Source: Nitzschia sp. pyKryTriq1
Taxonomy: Eukaryota; Bacillariophyta; Bacillariophyceae; Bacillariales; Bacillariaceae
Assembly: GCA_956465555.1 (NCBI GenBank)
Contig: OY101124.1
Location: forward strand, 992,001-1,056,000
Direction of reading: 5' to 3'
DNA: 64,000 bases
The position numbers and the translations under genes were made by a program. Shown piece after piece: positions 39,324-48,998 of this stretch (position 1 is its first letter; every line of letters starts with the position of its first letter). Under the pieces are notes generated by a model. It was not told the DNA's origin and searched no databases. It worked only from the letters and a program-made list of their open reading frames with translations.

Positions 39324-40705
39324 TCTACTAGTCAAGTTTTCCACCCAAAATTTGACCTCTTCACTCAACCGGTCGACGACGACTCTCAGATTAATTGAAA
39401 GGGTGGTGGGTTCCAAAAGGATGCAAGCAGATGTCCTCCTCTCGATCGACAAACACAAATTACTTCTTCAGTATGTATGATTGATGATGATAAAGGAGGA
39501 AGGCCCAACAAATACTGTACCAGTCTACTTGTACCTGTGGTAGGAACATGCGAACATAACAAGGGCATTCTGAGAAGCGAGCCCCTTGGCTACGTAGCGG
39601 TACCGCGGAAGGGGCGTGTGGGGAAAATACCCAGTAAGGATTTTTTGTAGAGCTCTCTACTACGGATGTACCGGTACAAGCAACGGGTAGTACTGGTACC
39701 AGGTACAGGTACTGTAGAGCACGCACGATTTCCCTCGCTTGCTCTTCTCCGCGCAGCGGGTGCTTGTGCGGCCGGCCGGCTGGCGGCAGCGCGGGGCTAG
39801 AACACAGAACACCGGGAAACACGGCATTTAGCACGTAAAATGTGACTTATTTTCATGAGCTCTCAATTGTCGTTGCTTTGGTCATGGAATATTGATTCTG
39901 GAATTAAGAAGTACGCTATTTTACGTTCACGTTCACAGTACGTCCTCATAGTTAGTGGGACCGGGACGCACGCACGGACCGCTGCAAGCTACAGGTAGCT
40001 GCAACTGCAACCAAAATTCGGCCACGTTTGTAGTGCCCCATTATTCATGCCTAAAATAAATAATAAGCCCTTCCGCAAAAGAGATTTATACGCATGCAAA
40101 ACATTCGAATGAGTCCATTCGTGAAGTGCTAACGCCTGTATGTACGAATATTTTTGCACATGGCGCGGTACAAGAAGTATACATCCAGTACAAAGGATGG
40201 TGGTCGCGCGAGCAGCAGTGTCCGGCCAAAAGCTAGCGGTACCTGGTACCTGGTACCGGTACGAGTACTGGTACCGCCCTCTGAACATTGTACCAGGCGT
40301 ACTGTTGTGGTACTGTACACTAGCTAGAGTGCAGAACTTGCACACAGCGTAGACGTACCGGTATGTAGGTACCGGTATTAAAATAATATGATACCGGGAG
40401 CTTGTGTCGAGGAACGCAGACCGACGCAGCAACAAGCAACACAGCAAAGAACGAGCGACGAGCGCAACGCACGAAGCACATACAAGTATGATACTGTACG
40501 TACAAAGTACAAAGAGTACATGGCATTGCAAACAAAAACAAAGTTAGACTTCAAAGTCTAGAGATTACTGTGCCATGCACCCCACGGTGTACTGGTGATC
40601 GGAAGAATGGAAGGGGTTGGTGCATCATACGGACGGTACAAGTAGTGGGGAAAACCTGTTCACTAGACGTAATTTTGCTTCAATTTTTGTAATTAATTAT
40701 CAATA
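39324..40705. promoter_or_regulatory. Divergent promoter gap with very dense GTAC palindromes
   Basis: This 1.4-kb gap between two outward starts carries clusters at 39667-39715 (ATGTACCGGTACAAG ... GTACTGGTACCAGGTACAGG), 40237-40274 (three ACCTGGT-type units followed by GGTACCGGTACGAGTACTGG) and 40353-40380 (two ACCGGTA units). No coding sequence is recognised on either strand. Confidence 0.6.
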
Positions 40706-41872
40706 ATGGGCAAAGGCAAAGGCCGGCAGTCGGGCGGATTCGGCTCCAAGAGTCAACGGGCGGCCCATAACTCCGAATGGCGAGAACAAGTGCACCAGGT
40801 GGTTGGCTGGACAAAGCAAAAGAGCAATTCTTCGTCTGCTCCTTCTTCGCTTAATGCGGTTGAGCCTGCGCAGCGGCCCAGGTTGACGAGGCTGGGACAG
40901 CTTAGGGGAATTCTACGGGAACGACGCTTGGAAGAATCCCACGAATTATTGGAACGACGGCGGCGAGCAGGATTTGTTCCGGCCCGAGCACGTAATGAGG
41001 TCCCCACATCTACCCCTCAAGTCGAAGCTCATCCGCCGGGTTGGATACTTCACTACGGAAAACAAAAGTTATGCGAAAGTGCGAGCATTCTTCATTCACA
41101 GGTGGAATCTTTGGAATCAAAATGTCTCAAAGTCTTGAGCCAGTATATTTCGGAGTATCTTGAAGCGATGGGGAGAGAAGAATTACATGCCACACTTTCC
41201 TTGTTGCCACCAGAAACACTAGCAGCCCTGTCGGAAGTCATATCGAGAGGAAAGGGGGTTTCGGACGATTTGGCTTATGTCGTCGGCAAGCATGCGCATG
41301 TGAATGAATTGTGCTTCAAATCCACCACAAACCTCGGAGATGGTAACATGCTAACGGACAAGGGTCTCATAGAACTAGTCCCTCGGCTACCAGCGACAAT
41401 TGAACGAGGTGATGACTATGAAGAAACATGGGAAGAGGCTTACGGCGACGAGAGCGACGGCGAAGACAACTTTAAAAAACGACAAGGGCTAGTAGTGGAC
41501 TCACTACAGCTAGACGGGGTGAATGTTGCCCTGAAGCGCTTGGAGCTGGTGGATTGTCTCTATATTTCTGCCGACGCTGTCTTGGCATTGTTAGAAAAGT
41601 GCGCCTGCATCACGCACTTGTCTCTGGCGGGCTCGATACAGGTGGTCGAAGACGGAGTCCAGGTACTGCTAGCGCTTCCAGAGCTACTGCCCACACTACA
41701 AGTTTTGGATGTGACTCGATGTGGATGGATGAGTGCTTCCGCTCTCCGGCAGCTGCAATCCTCGTATACGATGAAATATTCCTTTCGTCGGCCTCCCGTT
41801 ATCCACTGCCAAGGATGCTTTTTACCTGAAGAATTTCAAGAAGGTACGATCGTCAGCGTTCCGGACTGGTGA
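40706..41872 (+). CDS. Leucine-rich-repeat-like protein with basic N terminus
   Basis: This 388-residue intronless protein has a basic, Gly/Ser-rich start (MGKGKGRQSGGFGSKSQR), a charged helical segment with RGILRERRLEESHELLERRRR near residues 70-95, then a helical region (VLSQYISEYLEAMGREELHATLSLLPPETLAALSEVISRG) of the kind that precedes LRRs in F-box-like proteins. Degenerate leucine-rich repeats follow: VNELCFKSTTNLGDGNMLTD, LQLDGVNVALKRLELVDC, ITHLSLAGSIQVVEDG and LQVLDVTRCGWMSASAL. An acidic insert EETWEEAYGDESDGED separates the first repeats. The end (PPVIHCQGCFLPEEFQ) is not assigned. Function is unknown; an adaptor role is plausible. The start at 40706 lies after an AT-rich leader (AATAATGG). 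Confidence 0.75.
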   Translation: MGKGKGRQSGGFGSKSQRAAHNSEWREQVHQVVGWTKQKSNSSSAPSSLNAVEPAQRPRLTRLGQLRGILRERRLEESHELLERRRRAGFVPARARNEVPTSTPQVEAHPPGWILHYGKQKLCESASILHSQVESLESKCLKVLSQYISEYLEAMGREELHATLSLLPPETLAALSEVISRGKGVSDDLAYVVGKHAHVNELCFKSTTNLGDGNMLTDKGLIELVPRLPATIERGDDYEETWEEAYGDESDGEDNFKKRQGLVVDSLQLDGVNVALKRLELVDCLYISADAVLALLEKCACITHLSLAGSIQVVEDGVQVLLALPELLPTLQVLDVTRCGWMSASALRQLQSSYTMKYSFRRPPVIHCQGCFLPEEFQEGTIVSVPDW

Positions 41873-42987
41873 AGCGAACAAGACATCATACTGTACTCAG
41901 TACTACTTGGGAAGGTACTACCACACATGGAAGAGATTACTCTGTCTGTCAGCAGGAGTCACGATGAATGAAGCCGGAGTTGGCCAGCGACAGATCAATC
42001 AGAAAGCCTCCTAATGGCAATGATCCTCTCACTTCTAGCTCTCCGATGAATAAATGAATCATCCGAGACAAACGTGAAGGTAGACTACCGACGACCTCTG
42101 GAGAGGCTTTGCTTCGTAAGGCAATGCCTACGAAGTACAGGCATTCCCATTACTAGCTACGAGTATATCATGATATCCTTTGGAACGCATATTCGAGATG
42201 CTACAAAGTAAATGTTTAACCTTCACTAGTAGTCTACCGGTTTGTGCCACCCAAACTTTTAGCAAAGATCTCCTACTACTCCGGCGTACATACTTCATAC
42301 TTGTACTGTACAGTAGACGTCGTCCTCTCCCTATCGATACGAGTATGGATACCGGTACCAGTACTGTACAAGTACGGCAGGGACCTACGATTTGGGGGTT
42401 GATCTTGGTAGGCGAGGACTTATTCGACTGGTCTAGTAGCTTTCTGAGGGAATCCGGAATGTCAAATATGAATGCATCGTTATTTTTAACACATGGTCGC
42501 AGTCGTGCGTGTCGGAGCAGACCTCGCGAAAATTGAAGTGCCAACGGCGGCACGGGGCGAACGTCGTGGTTGTCGCGTGGTGTGTGTGGGGGAGAAATCG
42601 AAAAGAACGATCGAAAATGGTGGACAAAATAAATTCGTGTTGTCTCGCCGCATGCATGCGTGACACGCCGCTCGCTGCTAGCTGTGTACAGTAGGTGTGT
42701 ACTGTGTAAAAAGGAACAAGAAGAAAGACATTCTTGTAGAGCATCTCTTTATCTCGTCTGTTCATCATTCAAGAAGCAATTTCAGATTTCAGATTTCAGA
42801 TATCTCGTGTCACCCGTGCAGATCTCCCGCCTCCGGATAGTGACCTACGAGTACATTACAGTATAGGTTACTCGTAGTCAGTAGTTGATATCACTGACTG
42901 ACTGTTGTCTGTATTTGCGTATCGAGGCAGGTTTTCAAGAAACACGACAACAACCGAATCATCGCACAATCCTAAACAAGGAGCATC
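41873..42987. promoter_or_regulatory. Tandem gap with GTAC clusters and a bulged hairpin
   Basis: Between two plus-strand genes. A hairpin at about 42112-42135 (CTTCGTAAGGC/GCCTACGAAG, one bulged A) lies after the first gene. GTAC clusters are at about 42300-42312 (CTTGTACTGTACAG) and 42347-42374 (TGGATACCGGTACCAGTACT then GTACAAGTACGG). GTGTACAGTAGG occurs near 42684. No gene is supported. Confidence 0.5.
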
Positions 42988-45205
42988 ATGCGGACCTCTT
43001 GTAGATTCACAGCGCTATCATGGTTGGCGGTGATTAACCTGATGACGCCAGTCCTTGCCTCGATTACGATTATTGACGACAATAGTAATGGGAAAGTCTT
43101 TCCGAGTCGCCCGGAAAAGAAACTCGGTCACCAGCTGTGGAAAGGAAGCGAATATATGGGACGTCTGCAATTTGTTCATGGGAATTTACAACTCTGTAAG
43201 AGTGCCCAAGATCCGCACCGACGATTCCCCATTGCAGAGTCTATGGATGGGTTACCTGGTACGTGGTTGATTCATTCGTTCATTCCACTCTAGTGGGAGA
43301 GATTTCCTGTTGTTCTTGTTCTTGTTGTTGATCCTATTCTCACCACAGACCCTGCTTGGGATCCATGATTCATTCCTTCCTTTGCTTGTGTTAGTTGCCA
43401 TTTACGCCAAGGCTGGAGGCTGTACCTTGGAAGAAAAGGCACTTGTAGCTTCGACGCTTCTGGACCCACCGAACATTGTAGGTTATTTGATTGTGGACGA
43501 TGATCGGCGTGGCCGCAAAAAGAAGAAAAAGGGACCCTCGTTAACGTCCTTCTTTCAAGGAGGAGGAGAACTCGATTATGACCAAGAGGAGGAGGAGGAC
43601 GACTCTATCATCGATGATTTTATTGAGAATCCTTTTTGGGCCGAAGTGGGTGATACAGATGAAGACTTGGGATCCCTGTGGGAAGAGCTCATGGTACAGG
43701 TTCAAAAGCAACCGCGGCTGCCTTTTGAAATGAAGACACTTGCACCGCTGCAAATGGAGGCTGATGTGGGCGAGGAGGAAACTGGTTTTCTACTGGAGGA
43801 ACAGTGGATCAATGATGACGAAACTGCGCCACCAATGTTCTTGGTTGAACTACGAGATGGATCCGATGGTTCAGTGGATACTGACGATGCTTCTTCTTCT
43901 AGTAGTAGTGACAATGAGATGGTTGCTGCCCTCCCACTCGAACGATTCCGTGTCAAAATGGAGGAGAATGCTTGGTGGAGCGGCGGCGATGAACTTCAAA
44001 GTGACGACGAAAATGTCTCAGGAGAAGGGCGGAAGCTGAAGCGTCACCACCAGACCAGCGAAAGCATCAATGTTGCTATCTTGCATACTTCGGATCGAGT
44101 GGGTTATGACATTTTGGATTTGTTGCTCAAGGAAAGTTCAGAAATCGGACGCTTGGGTGGCCCCAAAATATTGCTGAACAGCAAGGAACCGAATCCTTCT
44201 GCCCGCACCATTTTTGTTTGGACCATGCTCTCCATTGCCATGGCTGCATCGGTCTGCTGCTGTTTGCTGGTTTGTGTCGAGTACATGGGTGAAGAGGAAG
44301 CACATGCACCCCAGCAACCGGTTCGACGGCGACTAACCAACAATCAAGTCCGAGATAATTTCCCAGCATTTCATTACCATCCCGAGCACCATGTGGACCA
44401 GCCATTAGACGATGAGTGCGCCGTGTGCCTTGACGACTTTGAAGAAGGCATGAGACTGCGGAAGTTACCATGTGGACATGTGTTTCACTCCAACTGTATT
44501 GCAAGATGGTTGATTGAGCGATCAGCTGTGTGTCCGCTATGCAAAGCGGATTTGTACGAAGCGGAGGAGGAAGATGAAGATGAGACTGCTGAATTTGCCA
44601 ACACCACCAGACAGGCCGGCGGCGCATTGCAGTCCTTGACTAGTTGGTTGGGGCAACGAGACCAGCCAGCAGACACTACCCCTCCACCCCGCACCTGGCC
44701 TTGGTGGAGACAATCGGGTGCTACAAGTACTCCAGGCACCACAGCTGAAACTACAACAGCAGCAGCAGCAGCACCAGGAGCCGCACCAACGCCCCCTCCG
44801 GCGAGAGCGTTTCGATGGGGATTTACTGTGGTTCCTTCCACTGATACGGACCAGGAAGGGCAAGAGGGTGTAACAACTACCATTGCATCCACGTCTCCTT
44901 TGGCAGCCGCATGGCGTTCATCTGGAAATTGGTTTGGAAGAAACATGCGGAGAGGTGCCGATTCGAATAGTATGCTGACCGAATTAACAGAACCCCTAAT
45001 GAGTTCTGGGAATACCAATGAAGAAGCTACTGGTAGTACTACACCAACAACATCATCTGAGGTGGCTTCGGGGGATGCCGAGGTGACAACGATGACGACG
45101 ACGACCAATGGCACCTTGGACCATGGCGACTCCGCACCAGTAGTTTCTGAAGCAGAGTCTTCACCGGCATCTCCTCCTGCCTCGTCAACACAAGTGGAAG
45201 TATAA
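42988..45205 (+). CDS. PA-TM-RING E3 ubiquitin ligase (Goliath/RNF13 type)
   Basis: Two exons, 42988-43258 and 43395-45205, joined in phase 1 across a 136-bp intron, give 693 residues. This acceptor (TGTGTTAG) is chosen because it keeps frame and restores a protease-associated block, GLP|VAIYAKAGGCTLEEKA. A signal peptide (residues 7-25) leads into this luminal PA domain, which is split by an acidic insert of about 150 residues (EEEEDDSIIDD ...) before SINVAILHTSDRVGYDILDLLL. A membrane span (VWTMLSIAMAASVCCCLLVCVEYM) lies near 44218-44289. A cytosolic RING-H2 follows at 44419-44550 (CAVCLDD ... CGHVFHSNC ... CPLC). The tail is low-complexity Thr/Ala/Pro. PA-TM-RING ligases act in endosomes and the Golgi on membrane cargo. 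The RING ligands are complete, so ligase activity is expected; substrates are unknown. Confidence 0.88.
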
Positions 45206-45647
45206 AACTATATCGCTTCCTTTTACAGACAGTTCTTTTTCTTCTACTGAATGGACTATTATTTCTTTCGAGATGGGTTGCCCTCTCTTTCTTTCTTTTG
45301 TCAAAATACTAGTACGGTACGTATCGTACCGGTACCTGGTATGCGTACGATGCGAATATTCGCAATATTATTTCGTGTCAAGCCCAAGCTTGAGAGACAA
45401 ATCCGAACAGTCGTTCGCAAGCCTTCCCGTAGTATCTACGTAAGATTAGTACTGAAACCACCTCATCGAGGCCAATGCCGCCGACCAGCTCATTTTGGCC
45501 CTTCTTTTCTTTTTTGTTGCCGCCGCTTGATCATGTCGCTCCCATATCCCACATTTATCTCCTCTCTCGTTCTCATTGCAAAAAAATAGTTAGCTAGACT
45601 ATTCAACTTTATTCCGCTTGCATTATTTGCTGCTGTACAGTCCAACC
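45206..45647. promoter_or_regulatory. Promoter gap with a GTAC cluster
   Basis: The gap of about 440 bp between two plus-strand genes contains AGTACGGTACGTATCGTACC followed directly by GGTACCTGG at 45311-45339, about 310 bp before the next start. No gene is seen. Confidence 0.5.
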
Positions 45648-46508
45648 ATGGACCGCAAGGCCCAAAAGGAACTCCAGAGCAAAGTGCTGGACGCCACAAC
45701 CGCCAGTTTTGTCCTCGTTCTGGTGTACTATCGACCCGAGCTCTTCAACCCCTGGCAACTGAATGCGTGGCAATGGATGGCTGGAGCCGCCGGTATTCGA
45801 GCGGCCATCAGCTTTTATGACCACTTGGTCATCTTCCTCATCGATTCAGTCTTTAAGAGCCGGTTACTGCCCACCCGAACAACCGGCAAGCCCGTTCGCT
45901 ACGTGACGCTGGACACGAAATCGCTCGTGTTTCTGTCCATCAATGCCGTTCACGAATGGGTCTTTGTGCAACGGTTTTGCTACTATATTTGGCACTCCCC
46001 GAATGTCTCGCTGGAATGGAAAGACATTGGATTCCTCAATACAGTCGGGGCGTTGTGGGTCATGTTTGTGGTACTGGACATTTGCTATGCTCCCTGCCAC
46101 CACGTTTTGCATCTACCGGCCATGTACCCGCTCATTCACAAACACCATCACCGACAGCACTTCCCGACCCGGGGCTATCTGGATGCGGGAAATGAACATC
46201 CCATTGAACACGTCTTGGGAGTTATGTGCACCTGGGGTGCTTCCTTAGCGGCGGTTCATGGACCCACGGGTGTTCACGGCGTCACCTTGTTTCTCTTTTT
46301 CAATATTCATGCCGCGCTGGCCATGTTGAATCACTCTCCCTACGATGTCTCGTTCGACCTTATTCCGGGTGGGATTTTACAATATCAAGTAGCGTACCAT
46401 GAAATGCATCATCGCAAGTTCACTGTCAACTATGCGCAGTATTGCATGTGGTATGACTTTGCAATGAAGACTTTTGCCCCGTACGAAGGGCCGGCCAAAG
46501 AAATATAG
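45648..46508 (+). CDS. Fatty acid hydroxylase/sterol desaturase superfamily membrane enzyme
   Basis: This 286-residue membrane protein belongs to the di-iron hydroxylase/desaturase superfamily (ERG3, SUR2, sterol C4-methyl oxidase relatives). Histidine motifs: APCHHVLH near 46090-46113, HKHHHRQH near 46138-46161, and YHEMHH near 46398-46415, with further His in NEHPIEH and NIHAALAMLNH. At least four hydrophobic spans are visible (ASFVLVLVYY, HLVIFLIDSVF, LWVMFVVLDICY, LFLFFNIHAALAML), consistent with an ER-membrane enzyme. Substrate (sterol, sphingoid base or alkane-type lipid) cannot be fixed from the sequence. The start at 45648 is an ACCATGG context. It is intronless and converges with the next gene. 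Confidence 0.9.
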   Translation: MDRKAQKELQSKVLDATTASFVLVLVYYRPELFNPWQLNAWQWMAGAAGIRAAISFYDHLVIFLIDSVFKSRLLPTRTTGKPVRYVTLDTKSLVFLSINAVHEWVFVQRFCYYIWHSPNVSLEWKDIGFLNTVGALWVMFVVLDICYAPCHHVLHLPAMYPLIHKHHHRQHFPTRGYLDAGNEHPIEHVLGVMCTWGASLAAVHGPTGVHGVTLFLFFNIHAALAMLNHSPYDVSFDLIPGGILQYQVAYHEMHHRKFTVNYAQYCMWYDFAMKTFAPYEGPAKEI

Positions 46509-46646
46509 ATGTTGTGTAGCAACAGGCAGTCGGAACTCAATCAGAAGAAGATGATATGGGGAACCAAAAATACTGTACGAACTCTTCTGTATGTTTACTA
46601 GCCCGTTGTTATTTTTGTCTTGATCATTAATGCTTTCATGGATCAT
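46509..46646. other. Short convergent gap
   Basis: The 138-bp gap holds two gene ends. A single CTGTACGAA site is present and no palindrome cluster. Confidence 0.5.
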
Positions 46647-48389
46647 CTACTCTTTCACTACAGTAGCTTTGGTTTGGATCAGCACGACCGCAGGACCCGA
46701 TCGCCCTTCCATGGGCTGAAGATCCGGAGAATCCCGAGACGAATCCAACCATTGATAGCCTTGCAGAAAGTCAGCAAACAGGGTCAAAAAGGAATGAAGC
46801 TGCCACGCCGAGGGTTCTGACAAGAGAATCAAGCATTCCTTGTGCGGACAGTACTCTTGGAAAAAATCTCGAAAAAAGTCGATCCATTGATCTCTCGTTT
46901 CGGTCAAGAGATAGGAAACCACGATTAGATCGACAATAGTAGTCGTGTCATGGATATTATTGTCCGTCATCGTCTCGCCCTTCTTCTTGACTAAACAATT
47001 CCAGGCCTCGCAATTTCGTGCGTCTCGGGTCAATGAATATCGCACATCGCAGGCGGCCGTGTCCATTTGGGAGACCATTATCAGCGGTGTGCGAGGATCA
47101 GCAGCAGCAGCGTCAGCATCATAATTCCTTTTTTTCTTGGCCTGCGGTCTTGTTGTTGTCAGTATTGGTATCAAATGATCAATGACCAACCGTTTCCATC
47201 GAGGCATGACATAGTCCAGTAAAATGATGCGGTCCAATATCGGATGATGAGAAGGATCATCATTGTCACGCTTCTGCTGTTGTCGTCGTTGCTCCTGTTG
47301 TTGATACAAAAATGCCATTACCCCAATTGCATCACAACCCGGACCACAACCAATACTCAGTACAGAACGGACTTGCAGCAACCGTTGCCACAACTGATTT
47401 GGGAACAAGTTGTCGTTCTCAGCACCATCCCGCATGTCGACTTTTACTAGAGGACGCAATCGATCCAAAGATTTCACTGCCAACAGCGCCCGTTCCATAA
47501 ACTTTTGTCGTGTATATCCAATCAGAGCCGCATCATTTTCAAACATGGATTCAGTCTGTGTTCCCTTGGTCATGTGGTTGAGTAAACTTCGTGCTTCCGT
47601 CGTTTGTTTTTGCTTTCTGGAACGACCGCTCCCGTTCCCGTGTTCGGTTTTTGCGAGCGTAGGGGAAGACTCTGGTACCATGCGCAAAATCATTACTTGC
47701 CAGATTTCTCTAGTCATCCATTGTCGACTTTTCTCCAACGTGTCCGATGACGATGATGATGACCATGATTCAGTGATGGGACTTGCATCGTCACTACTAC
47801 CGGCACCACCAGTCGCCATAGTGCCATCGCTACTATACAAAATTGGAACTTGGTGCTTGCAGGTGGGGTCCTGTAAAAAGTCTCGATACGGGGACGGAAA
47901 ATCCGGTTGATACCACAAGCTATCAGGCTCTCGCTGGAGGAGAGCTAGATAGTCTCTCAATTCCGATTCCGCCTGGTTTGCTACCAACGTATCGTTTCGC
48001 CCACAGGCTTGACTCCATCGCATTTCGTATTTTCGAATGCGAATGCGCTGTTTCAAATGACGTTTGAGATGACGTTTCGCCAACTTTTCTTCCTTTGTCA
48101 ACTGTTGATTGGGTCGGGCTTGGGGGTGGATCATCGGTCGTCGATGATTTGGATTGTCGTGCAGGGAGTTATTGGTGGCAGAGGAGAAACTACTCGAGGA
48201 GGAGGAAGAAGGAGGCATATCCGATGATAATGCACCGTTGTTGTCGGATCGAAGAGGATCATCTGTGAGCGACGCGGAAGGATGGTCCGAAGATATTGTT
48301 TCCTGGTGCATTCTTGCCGCTGACAATCCTTCCTCTTCTTGGTGGATGGAACTCTCACGTTGTTTCATCGACCAATTTAAATTCGTCAT
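46647..48389 (-). CDS. SAM-dependent methyltransferase-like protein
   Basis: This 580-residue protein has a disordered Ser/His-rich N-terminal third and a basic segment (KRHLKRHLKQRIRIRKYEMRW). A conserved middle includes FMERALLAVKSLDRLRPLVK. A class I methyltransferase fold follows: motif I VLSIGCGPGCDA near 47325-47362, an acidic loop ILLDYVMPRWKRLV as motif II, and DLIVVSYLLTETRDQWIDFF as motif IV. The end is LILLSEPSAWQLHSFLTLF. Cofactor-binding residues look intact; the target is unknown and the divergence from named families is large. The frame extends upstream to a TTG, but the first ATG is at 48389, giving no signal peptide. Serine runs and a QQQ region reflect coding triplet repeats (near 47265-47310 and 48190-48215). 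Confidence 0.75.
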   Translation of the reverse strand: MTNLNWSMKQRESSIHQEEEGLSAARMHQETISSDHPSASLTDDPLRSDNNGALSSDMPPSSSSSSSFSSATNNSLHDNPNHRRPMIHPQARPNQQLTKEEKLAKRHLKRHLKQRIRIRKYEMRWSQACGRNDTLVANQAESELRDYLALLQREPDSLWYQPDFPSPYRDFLQDPTCKHQVPILYSSDGTMATGGAGSSDDASPITESWSSSSSSDTLEKSRQWMTREIWQVMILRMVPESSPTLAKTEHGNGSGRSRKQKQTTEARSLLNHMTKGTQTESMFENDAALIGYTRQKFMERALLAVKSLDRLRPLVKVDMRDGAENDNLFPNQLWQRLLQVRSVLSIGCGPGCDAIGVMAFLYQQQEQRRQQQKRDNDDPSHHPILDRIILLDYVMPRWKRLVIDHLIPILTTTRPQAKKKRNYDADAAAADPRTPLIMVSQMDTAACDVRYSLTRDARNCEAWNCLVKKKGETMTDNNIHDTTTIVDLIVVSYLLTETRDQWIDFFRDFFQEYCPHKECLILLSEPSAWQLHSFLTLFADFLQGYQWLDSSRDSPDLQPMEGRSGPAVVLIQTKATVVKE

Positions 48390-48998
48390 GAAGCACAGTA
48401 ACACTATGGAGCTGACGAATCGACAAGGCCCCAAATATGGTCAATCCACAGTAATATGATCAGATATCCATTGTCATCGTTGAAAGATATACTCCTATCC
48501 TTGCATCCACCATCCACTACCAACGATTTTTATGGGATGCATGACAAAACTGACAATTGTCAAAATTCATTCTTCCCGCCAGTGCGTACAGTACGTCCTT
48601 CGCTCGTATATTCAATCGCGCACATATCAGGCGCGAAAAAGAAGTCGTCGCAGTCGTCCCTCGATCTCAGTTAGTAGTTAGTAGTGCCAGTCCGGTACCG
48701 TACACGTACAGTACCAGGTACTGAGTACAGTACCCGGTACAGAGTACCTGGTACCGGTACTTGTACAGTACCAGGTACCGTACCCACCAGGTCTATTACG
48801 AGTAGTGAACGCGAGGCGCAGCGCGAGGGATGATCGGCAATTTTGGCATCGACCATGGCCGTCACACAAAAAAGCCAAACTCGCATTCATCCGTTTCATC
48901 ATTTCATTCATTGGTCTGGTGAGTCCCATTGACCCCGTCCCAGTCTACTGCTCTTGTCTGCCAGTTGTGCTGTACCAAGCAGTCAGAGCTGTGCCATC
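48390..48998. promoter_or_regulatory. Divergent promoter with the densest GTAC array
   Basis: Between two outward starts. About 95 bp at 48692-48786 is almost wholly built of overlapping GTAC palindromes: CGGTACCGTACACGTACAG, ACCAGGTACTGAGTACAG, TACCCGGTACAGAGTACCTG, GTACCGGTACTTGTACAG and ACCAGGTACCGTACCC. It stands about 210 bp before the Nup107 start and about 300 bp before the opposite gene. No coding sequence overlaps it. Confidence 0.7.

Noticed and set aside
43258-43349. Alternative acceptor at CACCACAG (43348) for the same intron
   Set aside because: It would need a phase 0 donor, while the good donor at 43259 leaves phase 1, so the frame would break.
43310-43394. Hydrophobic start of the downstream exon frame of the PA-TM-RING gene (MFLFLLLILF...)
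   Set aside because: It looks like a signal peptide but begins at a non-ATG codon and is better explained as intron; a phase-matched junction 43258/43395 restores the PA domain and the upstream exon already has a signal peptide.
48390-48434. Upstream extension of the methyltransferase-like gene with a hydrophobic stretch
   Set aside because: It starts with TTG right after an in-frame stop; the first ATG is 48389.
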